A stretch of DNA of 64,000 bases from [Pseudopropionibacterium] massiliense (GTDB lineage Bacteria > Actinomycetota > Actinomycetes > Propionibacteriales > Propionibacteriaceae). The position numbers were made by a program, and so were the translations under genes. Shown here one piece after another: positions 27,315-36,656 of this stretch. The notes beneath the pieces were generated by a model. It worked only from the letters and a program-made list of their open reading frames with translations. It did no database searches and was not told the DNA's origin. The first letter of the stretch is position 1, and each line of letters opens with the position of its first letter. Where the stretch lies: the NCBI RefSeq assembly GCF_900607225.1, contig NZ_LR027842.1, forward strand, positions 2,384,980 to 2,448,979, written 5' to 3'.

Positions 27315-28679
27315 TCAGGCGAGGGTGGCCAGGGCACCGACGATTCCGGGGGCGGCGTAGAGCGTCATGAACTGCACGCCGTAGGAGACCCCGAGCCGGT
27401 TGAGCGCTCCGCACACCACGCCGACGAGCAGCACGCCGAACATGTTCGGAACGCCCGCGTCGATGTAGGCCAGCAGCAGGATGAAGACCACGAACAGCGT
27501 GAGGACCGCCTCGTGCGGGATGCGTCGCATGACGAAGTAGGTGATCTGTGACGACCACCGGACCGCTATGACGTAGGTGATCACGACCGATATGAGCGCA
27601 CCCACGGTGACTGCTGCGACGAAACCGGGCAGCTGCAACAGGTGGTGAAGGTTGTTGTCCAAGCTGTAGACGGGGGGTGCGTTGAACAACGGACCCGCGG
27701 GTCCCGCGGAAACCCCCGAGACGGGAATGCCCAGGGCCACGAGCGGAATGATGACGCCGGCGAGATAGGTGGAGTGCGTCAAGGAGCTCATGACGGTCAC
27801 GGCGCGTTGCGCGCGACGCACGGGGTCCTTCTTCTGGCGCGCCACCGACGCCTCGCCGAGCAGGAAGGTCAGGCCGACGGGGCTGAGAACGAACAGCGGC
27901 GTCGAGACGGCTGCCATGAGAGCGCTCCACCTGCCCTCGGACCGGGTGATCATGTGGCCCGGCATCAGCGCCTGCGACTCGAACCCGGAGCGCAGGAGGG
28001 CCGTCCTGGTCCTGGTCCCGTGCGGAAGCGCCGCGCGGCGCTTGGCGTTGAGTAGTTCGAGCAGGGTGATGAGCATGGGGCCGACCGTGATCCCCAGGAA
28101 GAAGGAGATGTTGACGTTGCCCTTCTCCCCGATGATGTTGACCGAGCGGTAGAGCGTGGGCAGCGCCTGGAACATCAGCGCCAGCGGAATGATCGCCACC
28201 AGCGCGAGGATCCGGTTGGTGCCGAGCAGCGCCAGCAGCACCGTTCCCGCCGCGAGTATCACCGGGGTCTGGGCCTTGATCGGATCGGCGATGGGCGCCA
28301 GCAGCCCCGCCAGGATGAAGCTGAGGGGTATGGAGACCACGGTTCCGATGGCGGAACCCACCGCCATTTTCCGGATCGTCTCGGATGCCAGGCCCTTGTT
28401 GCGCAGGAAAACGGAGTGCTCCATCAGCGGGGCAGACATCACCCCGCCCGGCAGGCCGACCAGAGCGGTGGGAATGCCGTTCATCAGGTTGAGCGTCACC
28501 ACCGCGGAGACGAAGAAGGCGAGCACCACCTCCGGTGGGGCGCCGGACAGCACGACGGCCAGGGTGATGGGCGCGAGAACGCTCGTTTCGTCGGTGCCGG
28601 GGATGAAACCGATGAAGGTGTAGAGCACGACGGCGCCGAGCACCGCCACCAACATCATGCCGATGAGTTCCGGGGTCAC
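27315..28679 (-). CDS. TctA-type tripartite tricarboxylate transporter permease
   Basis: This 454-residue membrane protein with about eleven to twelve hydrophobic segments belongs to the large TctA permease family. Key blocks are GFIPGTDETSVLAPITLAVVLSG near the start, where the family has a GxxPGxG-like motif, LMNGIPTALVGLPGGVM, and the later GIPVSGVSAGPAGPLFNAPPVY. Such permeases normally work with a small TctB and a periplasmic TctC. No TctC is nearby; a small two-segment membrane protein overlaps its start and may replace TctB. The substrate is unknown. Confidence 0.8.
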   Translation of the reverse strand: MTPELIGMMLVAVLGAVVLYTFIGFIPGTDETSVLAPITLAVVLSGAPPEVVLAFFVSAVVTLNLMNGIPTALVGLPGGVMSAPLMEHSVFLRNKGLASETIRKMAVGSAIGTVVSIPLSFILAGLLAPIADPIKAQTPVILAAGTVLLALLGTNRILALVAIIPLALMFQALPTLYRSVNIIGEKGNVNISFFLGITVGPMLITLLELLNAKRRAALPHGTRTRTALLRSGFESQALMPGHMITRSEGRWSALMAAVSTPLFVLSPVGLTFLLGEASVARQKKDPVRRAQRAVTVMSSLTHSTYLAGVIIPLVALGIPVSGVSAGPAGPLFNAPPVYSLDNNLHHLLQLPGFVAAVTVGALISVVITYVIAVRWSSQITYFVMRRIPHEAVLTLFVVFILLLAYIDAGVPNMFGVLLVGVVCGALNRLGVSYGVQFMTLYAAPGIVGALATLA

Positions 28680-29008
28680 GCGGCACCGTCCTCACCGGCG
28701 TCGGCGGGGTCCATCTCCTCGACGATCGCGACCTCCCGTTTGGGGGTCACGAGGAAGCAGTTCGCGACGAAACCGACAACCGATGCCCCCAGCCCCCAGT
28801 AGAGCGTCTGCCCGCCGGTGTTCGCGGCGATCAGCACCGCCGCGACGGCGCAGACCGCCGAGACCGCCAGACAGACCAGCAGGTCCCTGGGCGAGACGAG
28901 GTCGTTCCAGACCTCGATGTTACGACCTTCCAGGCCCTCGAATCCGGCTTCGGGAATATCGCGCACGATCGGCCATCGTATTCCAGATCCCCCGAACGCA
29001 CCATACAT
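28676..29008 (-). CDS. Small membrane protein coupled to the TctA-type permease
   Basis: The product has 110 residues with two hydrophobic segments (about 44-62 and 68-86, LLVCLAVSAVCAVAAVLIAA and LYWGLGASVVGFVANCFLV) and an acidic tail. Its stop overlaps the ATG of the TctA-type gene by 4 bases. It may serve as the small subunit of that transporter, although it is shorter than typical TctB. The ATG at 29008 overlaps the start of a divergent gene, so a GTG further in (at VRDIPEAG or VWNDLVS) may be the true start. Confidence 0.6.
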   Translation of the reverse strand: MYGAFGGSGIRWPIVRDIPEAGFEGLEGRNIEVWNDLVSPRDLLVCLAVSAVCAVAAVLIAANTGGQTLYWGLGASVVGFVANCFLVTPKREVAIVEEMDPADAGEDGAA

Positions 29009-29474
29009 GGCTCATCGACACTCCAGCGGATTGATCGGTTCGCCAGGCGAGCAGATAGGCCCCGTCACCGCAGTCCCTCTCGATGTCTGCACGCAACGCA
29101 CTGCGAAGGTGTTTCTCATCGTCACCGATCTCGGCCTGCTCGCCTACTGGACACTGACCACCATCGGCGTGATCTCGGTGGGCACGGGTGACGTCCTGTT
29201 GGCCTGGAATTGGTCCTTCCTACCCTTGGACCTGTTCGCGGTCACTGCTGGCCTGACGTGGTCGCTGCTACCCACCGGGCATCGCTGGTCGGCACCGCTG
29301 TTCCTGTGCGCCCTGACCCTCACCTTCTCGGCGGGTCTGTTGGCCGTCAGCTTTTTTGCGCTGTGGGGCACGTGGGCCCTCTCATGGTGGCTGGTGAACC
29401 TCTGGTTGATGCTGATGCCGGTGGGACTGCTCCTCACCCCCAAGCTCTTCTGCCGCGGGACGGCATCACCGTGA
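29007..29474 (+). CDS. Four-segment membrane protein, YvaD/DUF5360-like
   Basis: The 155-residue product has four hydrophobic segments. The pattern AWNWSFLPLDLFAVTAGLTW, then a third segment SAGLLAVSFFALWGTWALSWWLVN, resembles the small YvaD/DUF5360 family of unknown function; this match is from memory of the pattern and is tentative. The first 25-30 residues are polar and the ATG used here collides with the divergent gene, so a downstream GTG (VTAVPLDV) is a likely alternative start. Confidence 0.5.
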   Translation: MAHRHSSGLIGSPGEQIGPVTAVPLDVCTQRTAKVFLIVTDLGLLAYWTLTTIGVISVGTGDVLLAWNWSFLPLDLFAVTAGLTWSLLPTGHRWSAPLFLCALTLTFSAGLLAVSFFALWGTWALSWWLVNLWLMLMPVGLLLTPKLFCRGTASP

Positions 29475-29618
29475 GCGGGAAGAGAAACGGTATCGATCCG
29501 AAGCGCACCCCTGGGGAAGGCCAAACGGCCGACGCATCCCCAAGGCAGTCACGGTACCGCTACGACCTGAAAGACCTCTAAGCTGTGGAGCGGATCTGAG
29601 GCAACCGCAGGAGCAGCC

Positions 29619-30974
29619 ATGACGAGCATCGCCGGAAAGGAACCGTCCACCTGGGAAGCGAAGTTCCCCCTGATCCGGGAGCTCGTCGCGTACCAGGAGA
29701 CGGCGTGGTTCAACCCCGGGGTCAGGTCCGGCAAAGCTGCATTGACGGGCCTCGGGCTCACGGTCGCCGACATCGACGACGCAGCGGAACGCATGAGGCG
29801 CTTCGCCCCCTACATCGCTCAGGTCTTCCCCGAGACCCGGCTCTCCGCAGGGATCATCGAGTCCCCGCTGTACGCGGTTCCGTTCATGCAGGCCGCGATC
29901 GAACGTCGGGAGGGCATCCGGATACCCGGGAAACTCTGGGCGAAGATGGACGCCGAGTTGCCGATCTCCGGTTCCATCAAGGCTCGCGGGGGGATCTACG
30001 AGGTGCTGCACCACGCGGAGTGGATAGCCCTCGACGCGGGGTTGATCACCCGGGACTCCGACTACCGGGAGCTGGACTCACCGGAAGCCCACGAGCTGTT
30101 CTCCGAGCACTCGATAGCGGTCGGTTCCACCGGGAACCTGGGCCTGTCGATCGGGATCATGAGCGCTCGGCTCGGTTTCGACGTCACCGTGCACATGTCC
30201 TCTGGCGCCCGCCCCTGGAAGAAGGAGATGCTCCGCAGGCACGGCGTCGAGGTGGTGGAATACGACTCCGACTACTCGGTGGCGGTGTCCGCGGGTCGAA
30301 AGCAGGCCAGATCCGATCCGTCGACGCACTTCGTCGACGACGAGAACTCGACGACCCTGTTCCTCGGATACGCGGTGGCCGGGCGACGACTGGCCGGTCA
30401 ACTCCAGGCCCTCGACGTCCTGGTGGACGAGGAACACCCGCTCTTCGTGTACCTGCCGTGCGGGGTGGGCGGCGGTCCCGGGGGAATCACCTTCGGCCTC
30501 AAAACTGTCTTCGGCGACGCCGTCCATGCGGTTTTCGCGGAACCGACCCACTCCCCCAGCATGCTGCTCGGTGTGCGAACCGGGCTCCACGACGCGGTCT
30601 GCGTGCAGGATTTCGGCATCGACAACATCACGAGCGCGGACGGCCTGGCGGTCGGTCGCCCGTCGGGGTTCGTCGGCAGGTCGCTGGAACACGCCATCGA
30701 CGGCTACTACACGGTCAGCGAGGAGAATCTCTACCGCTATCTCACCCTGCTCCGGGAAACCGAGGGACTGAAGGTGGAGCCCTCCGCCGTCGCCGGTTTC
30801 CTCGGTCCGCAGCGGGTCCTGGCCGATGCAGCCTATCTGAAACGCACCAAGTTGACACCGAAGGCGCTCGCCAACGCGACGCACCTGGCCTGGGCGACGG
30901 GTGGATCGATGGTGCCACCGGACGAGATGAACGACTACTTCCGCAAAGGGGTCGAGCTGCTGCTGGAGTTCTGA
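29619..30974 (+). CDS. dsdA: D-serine dehydratase
   Basis: This PLP enzyme (451 residues, normal DsdA length) converts D-serine to pyruvate and ammonia. The PLP lysine is Lys121 in [11 protein letters not shown], the phosphate-binding block is [13 protein letters not shown], and the C-terminal [17 protein letters not shown] is also diagnostic. No dsdX transporter or LysR regulator adjoins it; the gene stands alone with 144 bases of upstream sequence and a strong hairpin terminator downstream. Confidence 0.95.
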   Translation: MTSIAGKEPSTWEAKFPLIRELVAYQETAWFNPGVRSGKAALTGLGLTVADIDDAAERMRRFAPYIAQVFPETRLSAGIIESPLYAVPFMQAAIERREGIRIPGKLWAKMDAELPISGSIKARGGIYEVLHHAEWIALDAGLITRDSDYRELDSPEAHELFSEHSIAVGSTGNLGLSIGIMSARLGFDVTVHMSSGARPWKKEMLRRHGVEVVEYDSDYSVAVSAGRKQARSDPSTHFVDDENSTTLFLGYAVAGRRLAGQLQALDVLVDEEHPLFVYLPCGVGGGPGGITFGLKTVFGDAVHAVFAEPTHSPSMLLGVRTGLHDAVCVQDFGIDNITSADGLAVGRPSGFVGRSLEHAIDGYYTVSEENLYRYLTLLRETEGLKVEPSAVAGFLGPQRVLADAAYLKRTKLTPKALANATHLAWATGGSMVPPDEMNDYFRKGVELLLEF

Positions 30975-30994
30975 GGAGGCCGCCGGGAAATGAC

Positions 30995-31031
30995 GAGGCC
31001 TCCGGGGCCGTTGAGGTTCCCCGGAGGCCTC
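30995..31031. terminator. Bidirectional hairpin between dsdA and the CsbD gene
   Basis: A perfect 13-base stem GAGGCCTCCGGGG / CCCCGGAGGCCTC with an 11-base loop lies between two convergent genes, 20 bases after the dsdA stop and 13 bases before the end of the CsbD gene. It can serve both strands. Confidence 0.85.
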
Positions 31032-31044
31032 GCCCGTATCGGCC

Positions 31045-31263
31045 TCACTTTCCGGTGAGCTTGTCCTTGGCCTCTTCGACCTTGTCGGCGACACCGCTCG
31101 CGACGTCACCGAGCTTCTCCTTGGCGTTGTCGACGATCTGACCGACGCCGCCCTTCACGCGATCCTCCTGGCCTTCGGCTCGGAGGTCCTGGTCGCCGAC
31201 GGCCTCGCCAATGCTCTCCTTGGCCTTGCCGACGGTTTCCTGGATCTTGTCACCGAGTCCCAT
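31045..31263 (-). CDS. CsbD-family stress protein
   Basis: This 72-residue very hydrophilic protein has the CsbD layout: MGLGDKIQETVGKAKESIGEAVGD, then an RAEGQEDRVKG block and Lys/Glu-rich amphipathic helices to the end. CsbD proteins are general-stress proteins of unknown biochemical role, often very abundant. It is a single gene with its own promoter between 31264 and 31376 and a terminator shared with dsdA. Confidence 0.9.
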   Translation of the reverse strand: MGLGDKIQETVGKAKESIGEAVGDQDLRAEGQEDRVKGGVGQIVDNAKEKLGDVASGVADKVEEAKDKLTGK

Positions 31264-31376
31264 TGCATCCTCCTGATGGTTGTTGCGTGCATCGAACCTT
31301 TCCTCAGACTACAAGGCGGTCCACGTTCACCCAAGACGTCCGGGCGCGCCCATGCTGAGGAATTCGCGGCTGAGGG

Positions 31377-32036
31377 TCACCAGAACCAGGCGCCGGGAGC
31401 ATCCTGCTTCGCACCGTCCCTGCGCAGCAGTAGCGCGTCGCACCCCAATCGATTCACCTGTCGCGCGTAGGCCAGTCGATCCTCCAGGCTCGGGAGTTCA
31501 TCCGCCATGAGGCCGTCGAGGAGCAGGACCGCCAGCCCGTGGACGCCCGCCCACAGGGCGGTCTCATGCTCGCGAATGGCACGTTCGCCGAAATTGATCC
31601 GCGCGAGCCGGCCGAGTTCGTCGTAGGTCCGTCTGCTTGACGCCTGGACCCCGGGAAACCTCGCGGGGTCGCACATGTCACGGCGGAACATGATCCTGAA
31701 CACCCCCGGATTGGTCAGTGCGAACTCGACATAGGCGTTCCCGGAAGCCTCCACCACCGTCCTGAGATCCTCGGTCTCCACCAGGTCGCGAGCTTCACCC
31801 AGCCGGTTGGCCAGCTCGTCGAATCCCGCCTCGACGAGGGCCGCGAGGATTGCCTCACGGTTGGCGAAGTAATGGTAGGGAGCCTGATGGGTGCAGCCGG
31901 CGCGACGTGCCACCTCCCGCATGCTGAGCGCCGCGGGCCCCCCCTCGTCCAGCAGTTCGCGACTGATGCGCAGCAGGTCATCGCGCAGAGTGCCCGTCTC
32001 ACCGGTTCTCGACCTACCCGACACTTTCCTGGTCAT
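31377..32036 (-). CDS. TetR/AcrR-family repressor
   Basis: The 219-residue protein has an N-terminal helix-turn-helix of the TetR family (about residues 18-64: LRDDLLRISRELLDEGG, ALSMREVARRAGCTHQAPYHYFANREAILAAL) and a helical ligand-binding C-terminal half resembling the TetR_C_33 (WHG) type (YVEFALTNPGVFRIMF). It diverges from a carotenoid-desaturase/reductase fusion gene, with two palindromic sites between them. It therefore probably represses itself and that gene. Confidence 0.88.
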   Translation of the reverse strand: MTRKVSGRSRTGETGTLRDDLLRISRELLDEGGPAALSMREVARRAGCTHQAPYHYFANREAILAALVEAGFDELANRLGEARDLVETEDLRTVVEASGNAYVEFALTNPGVFRIMFRRDMCDPARFPGVQASSRRTYDELGRLARINFGERAIREHETALWAGVHGLAVLLLDGLMADELPSLEDRLAYARQVNRLGCDALLLRRDGAKQDAPGAWFW

Positions 32037-32053
32037 GGCCCGAGTCTACGCCA

Positions 32054-32103
32054 CGCTTGACACCGTCAAGCGACTCGCTAGGCTATCACTTGACAGTGTC
32101 CAG
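32054..32103. promoter_or_regulatory. Two TetR-type operators between the repressor and the fusion oxidoreductase
   Basis: CGCTTGACACCGTCAAGCG at 32054-32072 is a perfect 8+3+8 palindrome. A second copy, CTTGACAGTGTCCAG at 32089-32103, shares 11 of 15 bases with its core. Both lie within 18-67 bases of the two divergent start codons, where repressor binding would block both promoters. The TTGACA inside the second site may also act as a -35 element. Confidence 0.65.
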
Positions 32104-32120
32104 GAAGGATCGGAGCGGGA

Positions 32121-34364
32121 ATGTACGACGCCATCGTCATCGGATCAGGGATCGGCGGTTTGACCACAGCGGGGCTGCTCGCCCGGGTCTCGGGCAAGCG
32201 GGTCCTCGTGCTGGAGAAACACACCGAACCGGGCGGGTTGACGCACACGTTCCGCCGCGACGGCGCATCCTGGGACGTCGGCCTGCACTACATCGGACAA
32301 CTTGATCCGGGCAGCCAACTGCACGCGTACTTCGACTACCTCTCGGACGGAGAACTGGCGTGGAATCGCATGCCGGATGCATACGACCGCTTCGTCTACC
32401 CGGACATCGATTTCTCCGTCCCCTCTGATCCTGCGGAGTATCGACGGAAACTCATCGACGCCTTCCCCTCCGAGGCCCGCGCCATTCGCCGGTATTTCCG
32501 CGACATCCGCAACGTCAACAGATGGAGCACCCTCGACTTCGCCAAGCACATGGTGCCCCGAGCCGTCGCACCGCTGCTGCGCGGTATTCAGCGGATCTCG
32601 GGTCGGATGGCGCTCGGAACCACGCAGCGCTACCTGAAGAGACGTTTCCGCTCCCCCAGGCTCCGGGCGCTGCTGGCCAGCCAGTGGGGCGACTACGGAC
32701 TGCCGCCGTCGCTCAGCGCCTTCGCGACACACGCGATGATCGTCGGACACTACCTGAACGGCGCATGGTTCCCCGACGGTGGCAGCGCCCGCGTTGCCCG
32801 GACCTTCGAGAAGGGCATCGAACGGGCCGGGGGTGCCGTGCAGGTGGCCCAGGACGTGCAGGAGATCCTCGTGGAGAGCGGGAGGGTGACCGGGGTCCGG
32901 GTGTGGGATCACCGCGGCCCGGTCGCCCGGGAACGGATCCATCGCGCGCCGGTGGTGATCTCGAACGCGGGTGCTCCCGTGACCTTCTTCGACCTGCTGC
33001 CGACCGACGGCCCCGTGGGGCGGGCAACCGCGGACCTGCGCGACGCGATCCGGCGGATCGGGACCGGCACCTCCGCCGTCACCGCCTACCTGGGGCTGCG
33101 CGACGACCCACGCACCATCGGGGTGGACGGCGGAAACGTGCAGGTGAACCGAGACCTCGATCACGACGACCTCCCGGGCCAGAACGCGGCCCTGCTGTCC
33201 GGGGCGCCCCGGAACGCCTTCGTCTCGTTCCCGTCGGTGAAGTCGGGAGAGACACACCACACCGCGGAGATCATCTCCTTCGTCGACGCCGACGCGTTCA
33301 CGACGTGGCGGAACACCCCCAAGGGCAATCGTGGCGCCGACTACTCCGCTTTGAAACAACGGATCGGAAACGGACTGATCGACCTGGCGGAGACCGCCGT
33401 TCCGGGCTTGAAGGAGCTGATCGACTACGTGGAGGTGTCGACTCCCCTGAGCGTCGAGCACTACACCTCACATCCCCGGGGAGCCTTCTACGGCATACCC
33501 GGCACCCCGGAACGCTACCGCTCCCCGTTCGGCCCGGTCACCCCCGTGAAGGGGCTCTACCTGTCGGGCCAGGACGCGGGCAGCTGCGGGATCGTGGGCG
33601 CGATGATGGGCGGGGTGGCTGCGGCCTGTCAGGTACTCGGCGACAAGGGATTCATGGAGATCCGCGCGGCGATCGCCGCCGGGCCACGAACCACCGCCTC
33701 GTCGGAGTGGCCACTGCCCGAGGGCAAGCATCGCGCCACATTGACCGCCAAGCGACGCCTGACCGACAGCATCTGGGAGGCCTGCTTCGAGGCGGACGAC
33801 GAGATCGGGGACTGGGCACCCGGCCAGTTCGCCCGGATCCACGTCGGGAACGACGCGTGGCGCGACTACTCCATCGCGGGCGTCGAGGGCCGGCAGGTGC
33901 GCTTCCTGATCAGCACCCGGACCCGCGGGCAGGGATCCCGGTTCGTGGAGACCGCCGAGCCCGGGACCCGCACCACGATCGAGCTCCCACTCGGCCGGTT
34001 CACCCCGGTCCCCTCGGATCGCCGACGGGTCTTCGTCGCCACCGGAACCGGACTGGCGCCGTTCCTTCCGATGTTCACCGCCCCGGGAAGCCGGGAGGAC
34101 GACCTCCTGATCTTCGGTTGCCGCACCTGCGCAGACGACCTGACCGCCCTGCTGCCCGACCCGATGCCTGCGGTGCTGCGCTGCATCAGCCGGGAGGACG
34201 TCGACGGCGCCCTGCGCGGCCGGGTGACCAGCGCCCTGGAAACCCTGGACCTCGACCCCGCCGGAACCGACTTCTACCTGTGCGGATCCTCGGCCATGGT
34301 CGCGGACGGCGTGGCGCTGCTGGAGCGGCGGGGAGCGGAGCACCTGTTCACGGAGCCGTATTGA
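32121..34364 (+). CDS. Fusion of a CrtI/retinol-saturase-like oxidoreductase with a ferredoxin-reductase-type domain
   Basis: Residues 1 to about 515 form an FAD amine-oxidase/phytoene-desaturase-type enzyme: GSGIGGLTTAGLLA at 8-21, VLVLEKHTEPGG, a WDVGLHYIG block as in retinol 13,14-saturases, and a C-terminal GLYLSGQDAGSCGIVGAMMGG. From about 535 to 747 a second enzyme follows. It is an FNR-type domain with an FAD motif RDYSIAG, an NAD(P) loop VFVATGTGLAPFLPMF and a FYLCGSSAMVADG end. The second half may feed electrons from NAD(P)H to the first. A TetR repressor controls it. The substrate is unknown. Confidence 0.8.
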   Translation: MYDAIVIGSGIGGLTTAGLLARVSGKRVLVLEKHTEPGGLTHTFRRDGASWDVGLHYIGQLDPGSQLHAYFDYLSDGELAWNRMPDAYDRFVYPDIDFSVPSDPAEYRRKLIDAFPSEARAIRRYFRDIRNVNRWSTLDFAKHMVPRAVAPLLRGIQRISGRMALGTTQRYLKRRFRSPRLRALLASQWGDYGLPPSLSAFATHAMIVGHYLNGAWFPDGGSARVARTFEKGIERAGGAVQVAQDVQEILVESGRVTGVRVWDHRGPVARERIHRAPVVISNAGAPVTFFDLLPTDGPVGRATADLRDAIRRIGTGTSAVTAYLGLRDDPRTIGVDGGNVQVNRDLDHDDLPGQNAALLSGAPRNAFVSFPSVKSGETHHTAEIISFVDADAFTTWRNTPKGNRGADYSALKQRIGNGLIDLAETAVPGLKELIDYVEVSTPLSVEHYTSHPRGAFYGIPGTPERYRSPFGPVTPVKGLYLSGQDAGSCGIVGAMMGGVAAACQVLGDKGFMEIRAAIAAGPRTTASSEWPLPEGKHRATLTAKRRLTDSIWEACFEADDEIGDWAPGQFARIHVGNDAWRDYSIAGVEGRQVRFLISTRTRGQGSRFVETAEPGTRTTIELPLGRFTPVPSDRRRVFVATGTGLAPFLPMFTAPGSREDDLLIFGCRTCADDLTALLPDPMPAVLRCISREDVDGALRGRVTSALETLDLDPAGTDFYLCGSSAMVADGVALLERRGAEHLFTEPY

Positions 34365-34373
34365 CGGGGCCGC

Positions 34374-35111
34374 TCAGGCCACTGGATGGGAGATCGTCAG
34401 CAGCAGGAAGGCGATGGCCCACACGAGGTTGATGATGTTGAACAGCGCCCCGTCGAGGAGGGGTTTGCCCGGGTAGGGCAGGCGCGTGAGCGCGAACCAC
34501 GGCAGGGCCTGGACGGGGGGCGTCAGGAGGAGGGACCACCACGGGAACACGGTGGCCCCGGAACCCAGGGCGATGCACACGAGGATCCATCCCAGCGCGG
34601 TCGTCCCGATGGCGGGAACCCATGCGGCCATGAGGAACCGGTAGAGTCTGCGCGCCTGTTCCAGGACCGCCCCGTCCGGTTCCTCCCCCATCCCGGCCGA
34701 GGTGTGGGCGACGTGCGCGCGTTCGGAGGCCAGGGCCAGTGGGTAGAAGGACGCGTGGGCGAGGGGTGACAGGCAGAATCCGATCCCCAGGAGCGCCACC
34801 CCCGCCACCCCGATCGCCGAGTCGCGCAGCAGCACCCAGTGGGCGTAGAGACCGGCGAGCATGAGCGGTGCGGAATAGTTCCCCACCAGCGCACCCCACC
34901 TCAGGCGGGGTTCGTCGATGCGCGTGTAGAAGGCGTAGGCGTCGTTTCCCATGAGATCGATGAACTCGCCGTGCTCGCGCCCGTCGGGTTTGTGGAAACC
35001 GACGATGAGGGCGTCCCCGACGATCCAGCACAGGGCGCTGACCAGGAAGGCGAGAATGGACCAGGTCACCAGCATGTGCACCACTTCCTCGCCAAACGTC
35101 AACCACATCAA
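34374..35111 (-). CDS. Membrane protein of unknown function, about seven segments
   Basis: The 245-residue protein has about seven hydrophobic segments beginning MLVTWSILAFLVSALCWIVGDALIVGF. A polar stretch holds HGEFIDLMGNDAYAFYTRIDEPRLRWGAL, and an acidic loop (GMGEEPDGAVLEQARR) lies before the last segments. No catalytic or transport motif is recognised. It converges with the fusion oxidoreductase, 9 bases apart. A shorter start at the second methionine pair (MLVTWS) is possible. Confidence 0.65.
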   Translation of the reverse strand: MMWLTFGEEVVHMLVTWSILAFLVSALCWIVGDALIVGFHKPDGREHGEFIDLMGNDAYAFYTRIDEPRLRWGALVGNYSAPLMLAGLYAHWVLLRDSAIGVAGVALLGIGFCLSPLAHASFYPLALASERAHVAHTSAGMGEEPDGAVLEQARRLYRFLMAAWVPAIGTTALGWILVCIALGSGATVFPWWSLLLTPPVQALPWFALTRLPYPGKPLLDGALFNIINLVWAIAFLLLTISHPVA

Positions 35112-35195
35112 GTCGAAGGAATCACCCTGCGACGGTACTCCGCACGTCAGAGACGGCTAGGGAACCTGAATAGTATGCGCGCACAGCGGCAGGGC

Positions 35196-36330
35196 GGTGT
35201 CATAGGGTCGTAGCAACAGTGCTTGTCAGGGAGGGGGTTGTTGGTGCGGCGTATGTTGATGATGCAGGACCGGGCGGCGATCGCGAAAGGGTTGAAGGAG
35301 GGATGTTCGCTGCGGCGGATCGCGGACCGGATTGGCAGATCGGTTTCAGTGGTGTCTCAGGGGGATACACCGTAACGGCGGGAAGTGCGGGTATCAGCCC
35401 GTGTGGCAGCCGATGCGAACGCTCAGAAACGCCGGACCCTGGGCGAAGACCCGCAAGATTCGATGCCGCATCGGGTCCTCAAGGTTCCGGGTGCAGGACA
35501 GGTTCTGGGAGTGTTCCCGGGACACCCCTGCCACATTCGCTGCGGGGACTCCGGGCGGAGGCCGGCGATGGCAGTCTAGAGAATCTGTGCAAGGGCTCCC
35601 CAAGTAGCTGAAGGGAGTAGTTGGTGTCCTATGAGGCCATCCACACACCAGGGTTCTATACCCCTTCCCGGCAAGAAGGATCTGGCCCGTCATAGGAGTC
35701 ATGCCTGTGCTCGAAGCGCACCAGAGGCCGGCCGCGCCGCCTGGCGGGTGCTGCGTACCCGATCCGATCGTGGGAACGGTGCAGCATTGCGGTGACCGCC
35801 CCGAGGATGTGGATGATCGTAGAACCCTCCGGGAACACATGGGAGGTGTGTCCTGAACAATCGGGAACCGATGGCGCCTCAGCAGCGGCGGATCCTGGAG
35901 GGGACGCACCACCCGGATCCGTGGATGATCCTCGCCCCTGCCGTTGGGAAAGGAACATCTGAGGGGTTGTGTGATGTCTTTGATCGATCACAACCGACAC
36001 CACACCCTGATGTGATGCGGGGTCTCCGTGCCCTCGGTTTCACGGTTTCGAAAGATGCACCTGTCATGCCGCACTCACCCTGGCAACCGACATGCAAGAT
36101 GTGTCTTCGTCTCGTCCTCGCTCCCCCGTAGGGAGCGGGGAACCCATCGAGAACACAGGCGGGCTGAATCTGTGAGTACCTACCCAAAGGCACCCGGATC
36201 ACCACACATCAGCCCTACCACAGGCGCCATCGCTGAAGAGCTTGGGTGGACGCCCCAGAGCAGCCCTGGGGTGGCCCAACTCCACGCGAAGCATACGAAC
36301 GCCTACTCGTTGCCTCCACCACTTGACACC
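35196..36330 (+). mobile_element. Decayed IS30-family element
   Basis: The ends resemble inverted repeats: GGTGTCATAGGGTCGTAGCAAC at 35196-35217 and, read from the other side, GGTGTCAAGTGGTGGAGGCAAC at 36330-36309, sharing about 16 of 22 positions. The element is about 1.1 kb, normal for IS30, and holds a broken transposase gene. No target duplication is evident. It marks the left boundary of the lower-GC island. Confidence 0.55.
35253..36326 (+). pseudogene. IS30-family transposase, many frameshifts
   Basis: Pieces in all three forward frames line up with IS30 transposases in the right order: helix-turn-helix (QDRAAIAKGLKEGCSLRRIADRIGRS), RNGGKCGYQPV, a DANAQKRR stretch, VSYEAIHT, the DPIVG...RPEDVDDR block, LTLATDMQ, EYLPKGTRITTHQPYH, and a final GRPRAALGW / PREAYERLLVAST. 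At least six frame changes and several stops separate them, so no active protein can be made. Confidence 0.7.
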
Positions 36331-36432
36331 AAGCAGGCGCGTCCGTTGGAGTTGGAAGCGGAGTTTAGGACACAGCTGAAAAGCACTGATTTCCCAGCCC
36401 CCCGTCACGGCACTGATCAAGCAGAAGAACCG

Positions 36433-36603
36433 CTACTTGTCCCGGGACGCCACATACCATGCCCAAGCGACAGCTGGGCCGCCGACGAGCACAACGATCA
36501 GCATGACATCAGTGTAATTTAGGGCCGCCATGGCAGCGACGAGGCCGCCATAAACCATCGATACCCCAAGGGCCATCTGTCGTTTGGTGATCTTACCGTC
36601 CAT
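36433..36603 (-). CDS. Small two-segment membrane protein at the end of the RiPP cluster
   Basis: The 56-residue product (start MDGKITKRQMAL) has two hydrophobic segments, LGVSMVYGGLVAAMAALNY and VMLIVVLVGGPAVAWAWYV, joined by a short turn, with a polar end ASRDK. An AGAAGGA ribosome site precedes the ATG. It lies 75 bases past the decayed second precursor on the same strand, the place where small immunity proteins of peptide clusters are often found. That role is a guess. I recognise no family. Confidence 0.5.
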   Translation of the reverse strand: MDGKITKRQMALGVSMVYGGLVAAMAALNYTDVMLIVVLVGGPAVAWAWYVASRDK

Positions 36604-36656
36604 GTCATCCTTCTTTGAGCCTAAGTTGCGGTATACCATCATTCTACATCCAACTT

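Noticed and set aside
35394-35912. A minus-strand transposase-like frame containing ILLAGKGY
   Set aside because: The same bases on the plus strand give ordered IS30 transposase blocks, which explains the region better.
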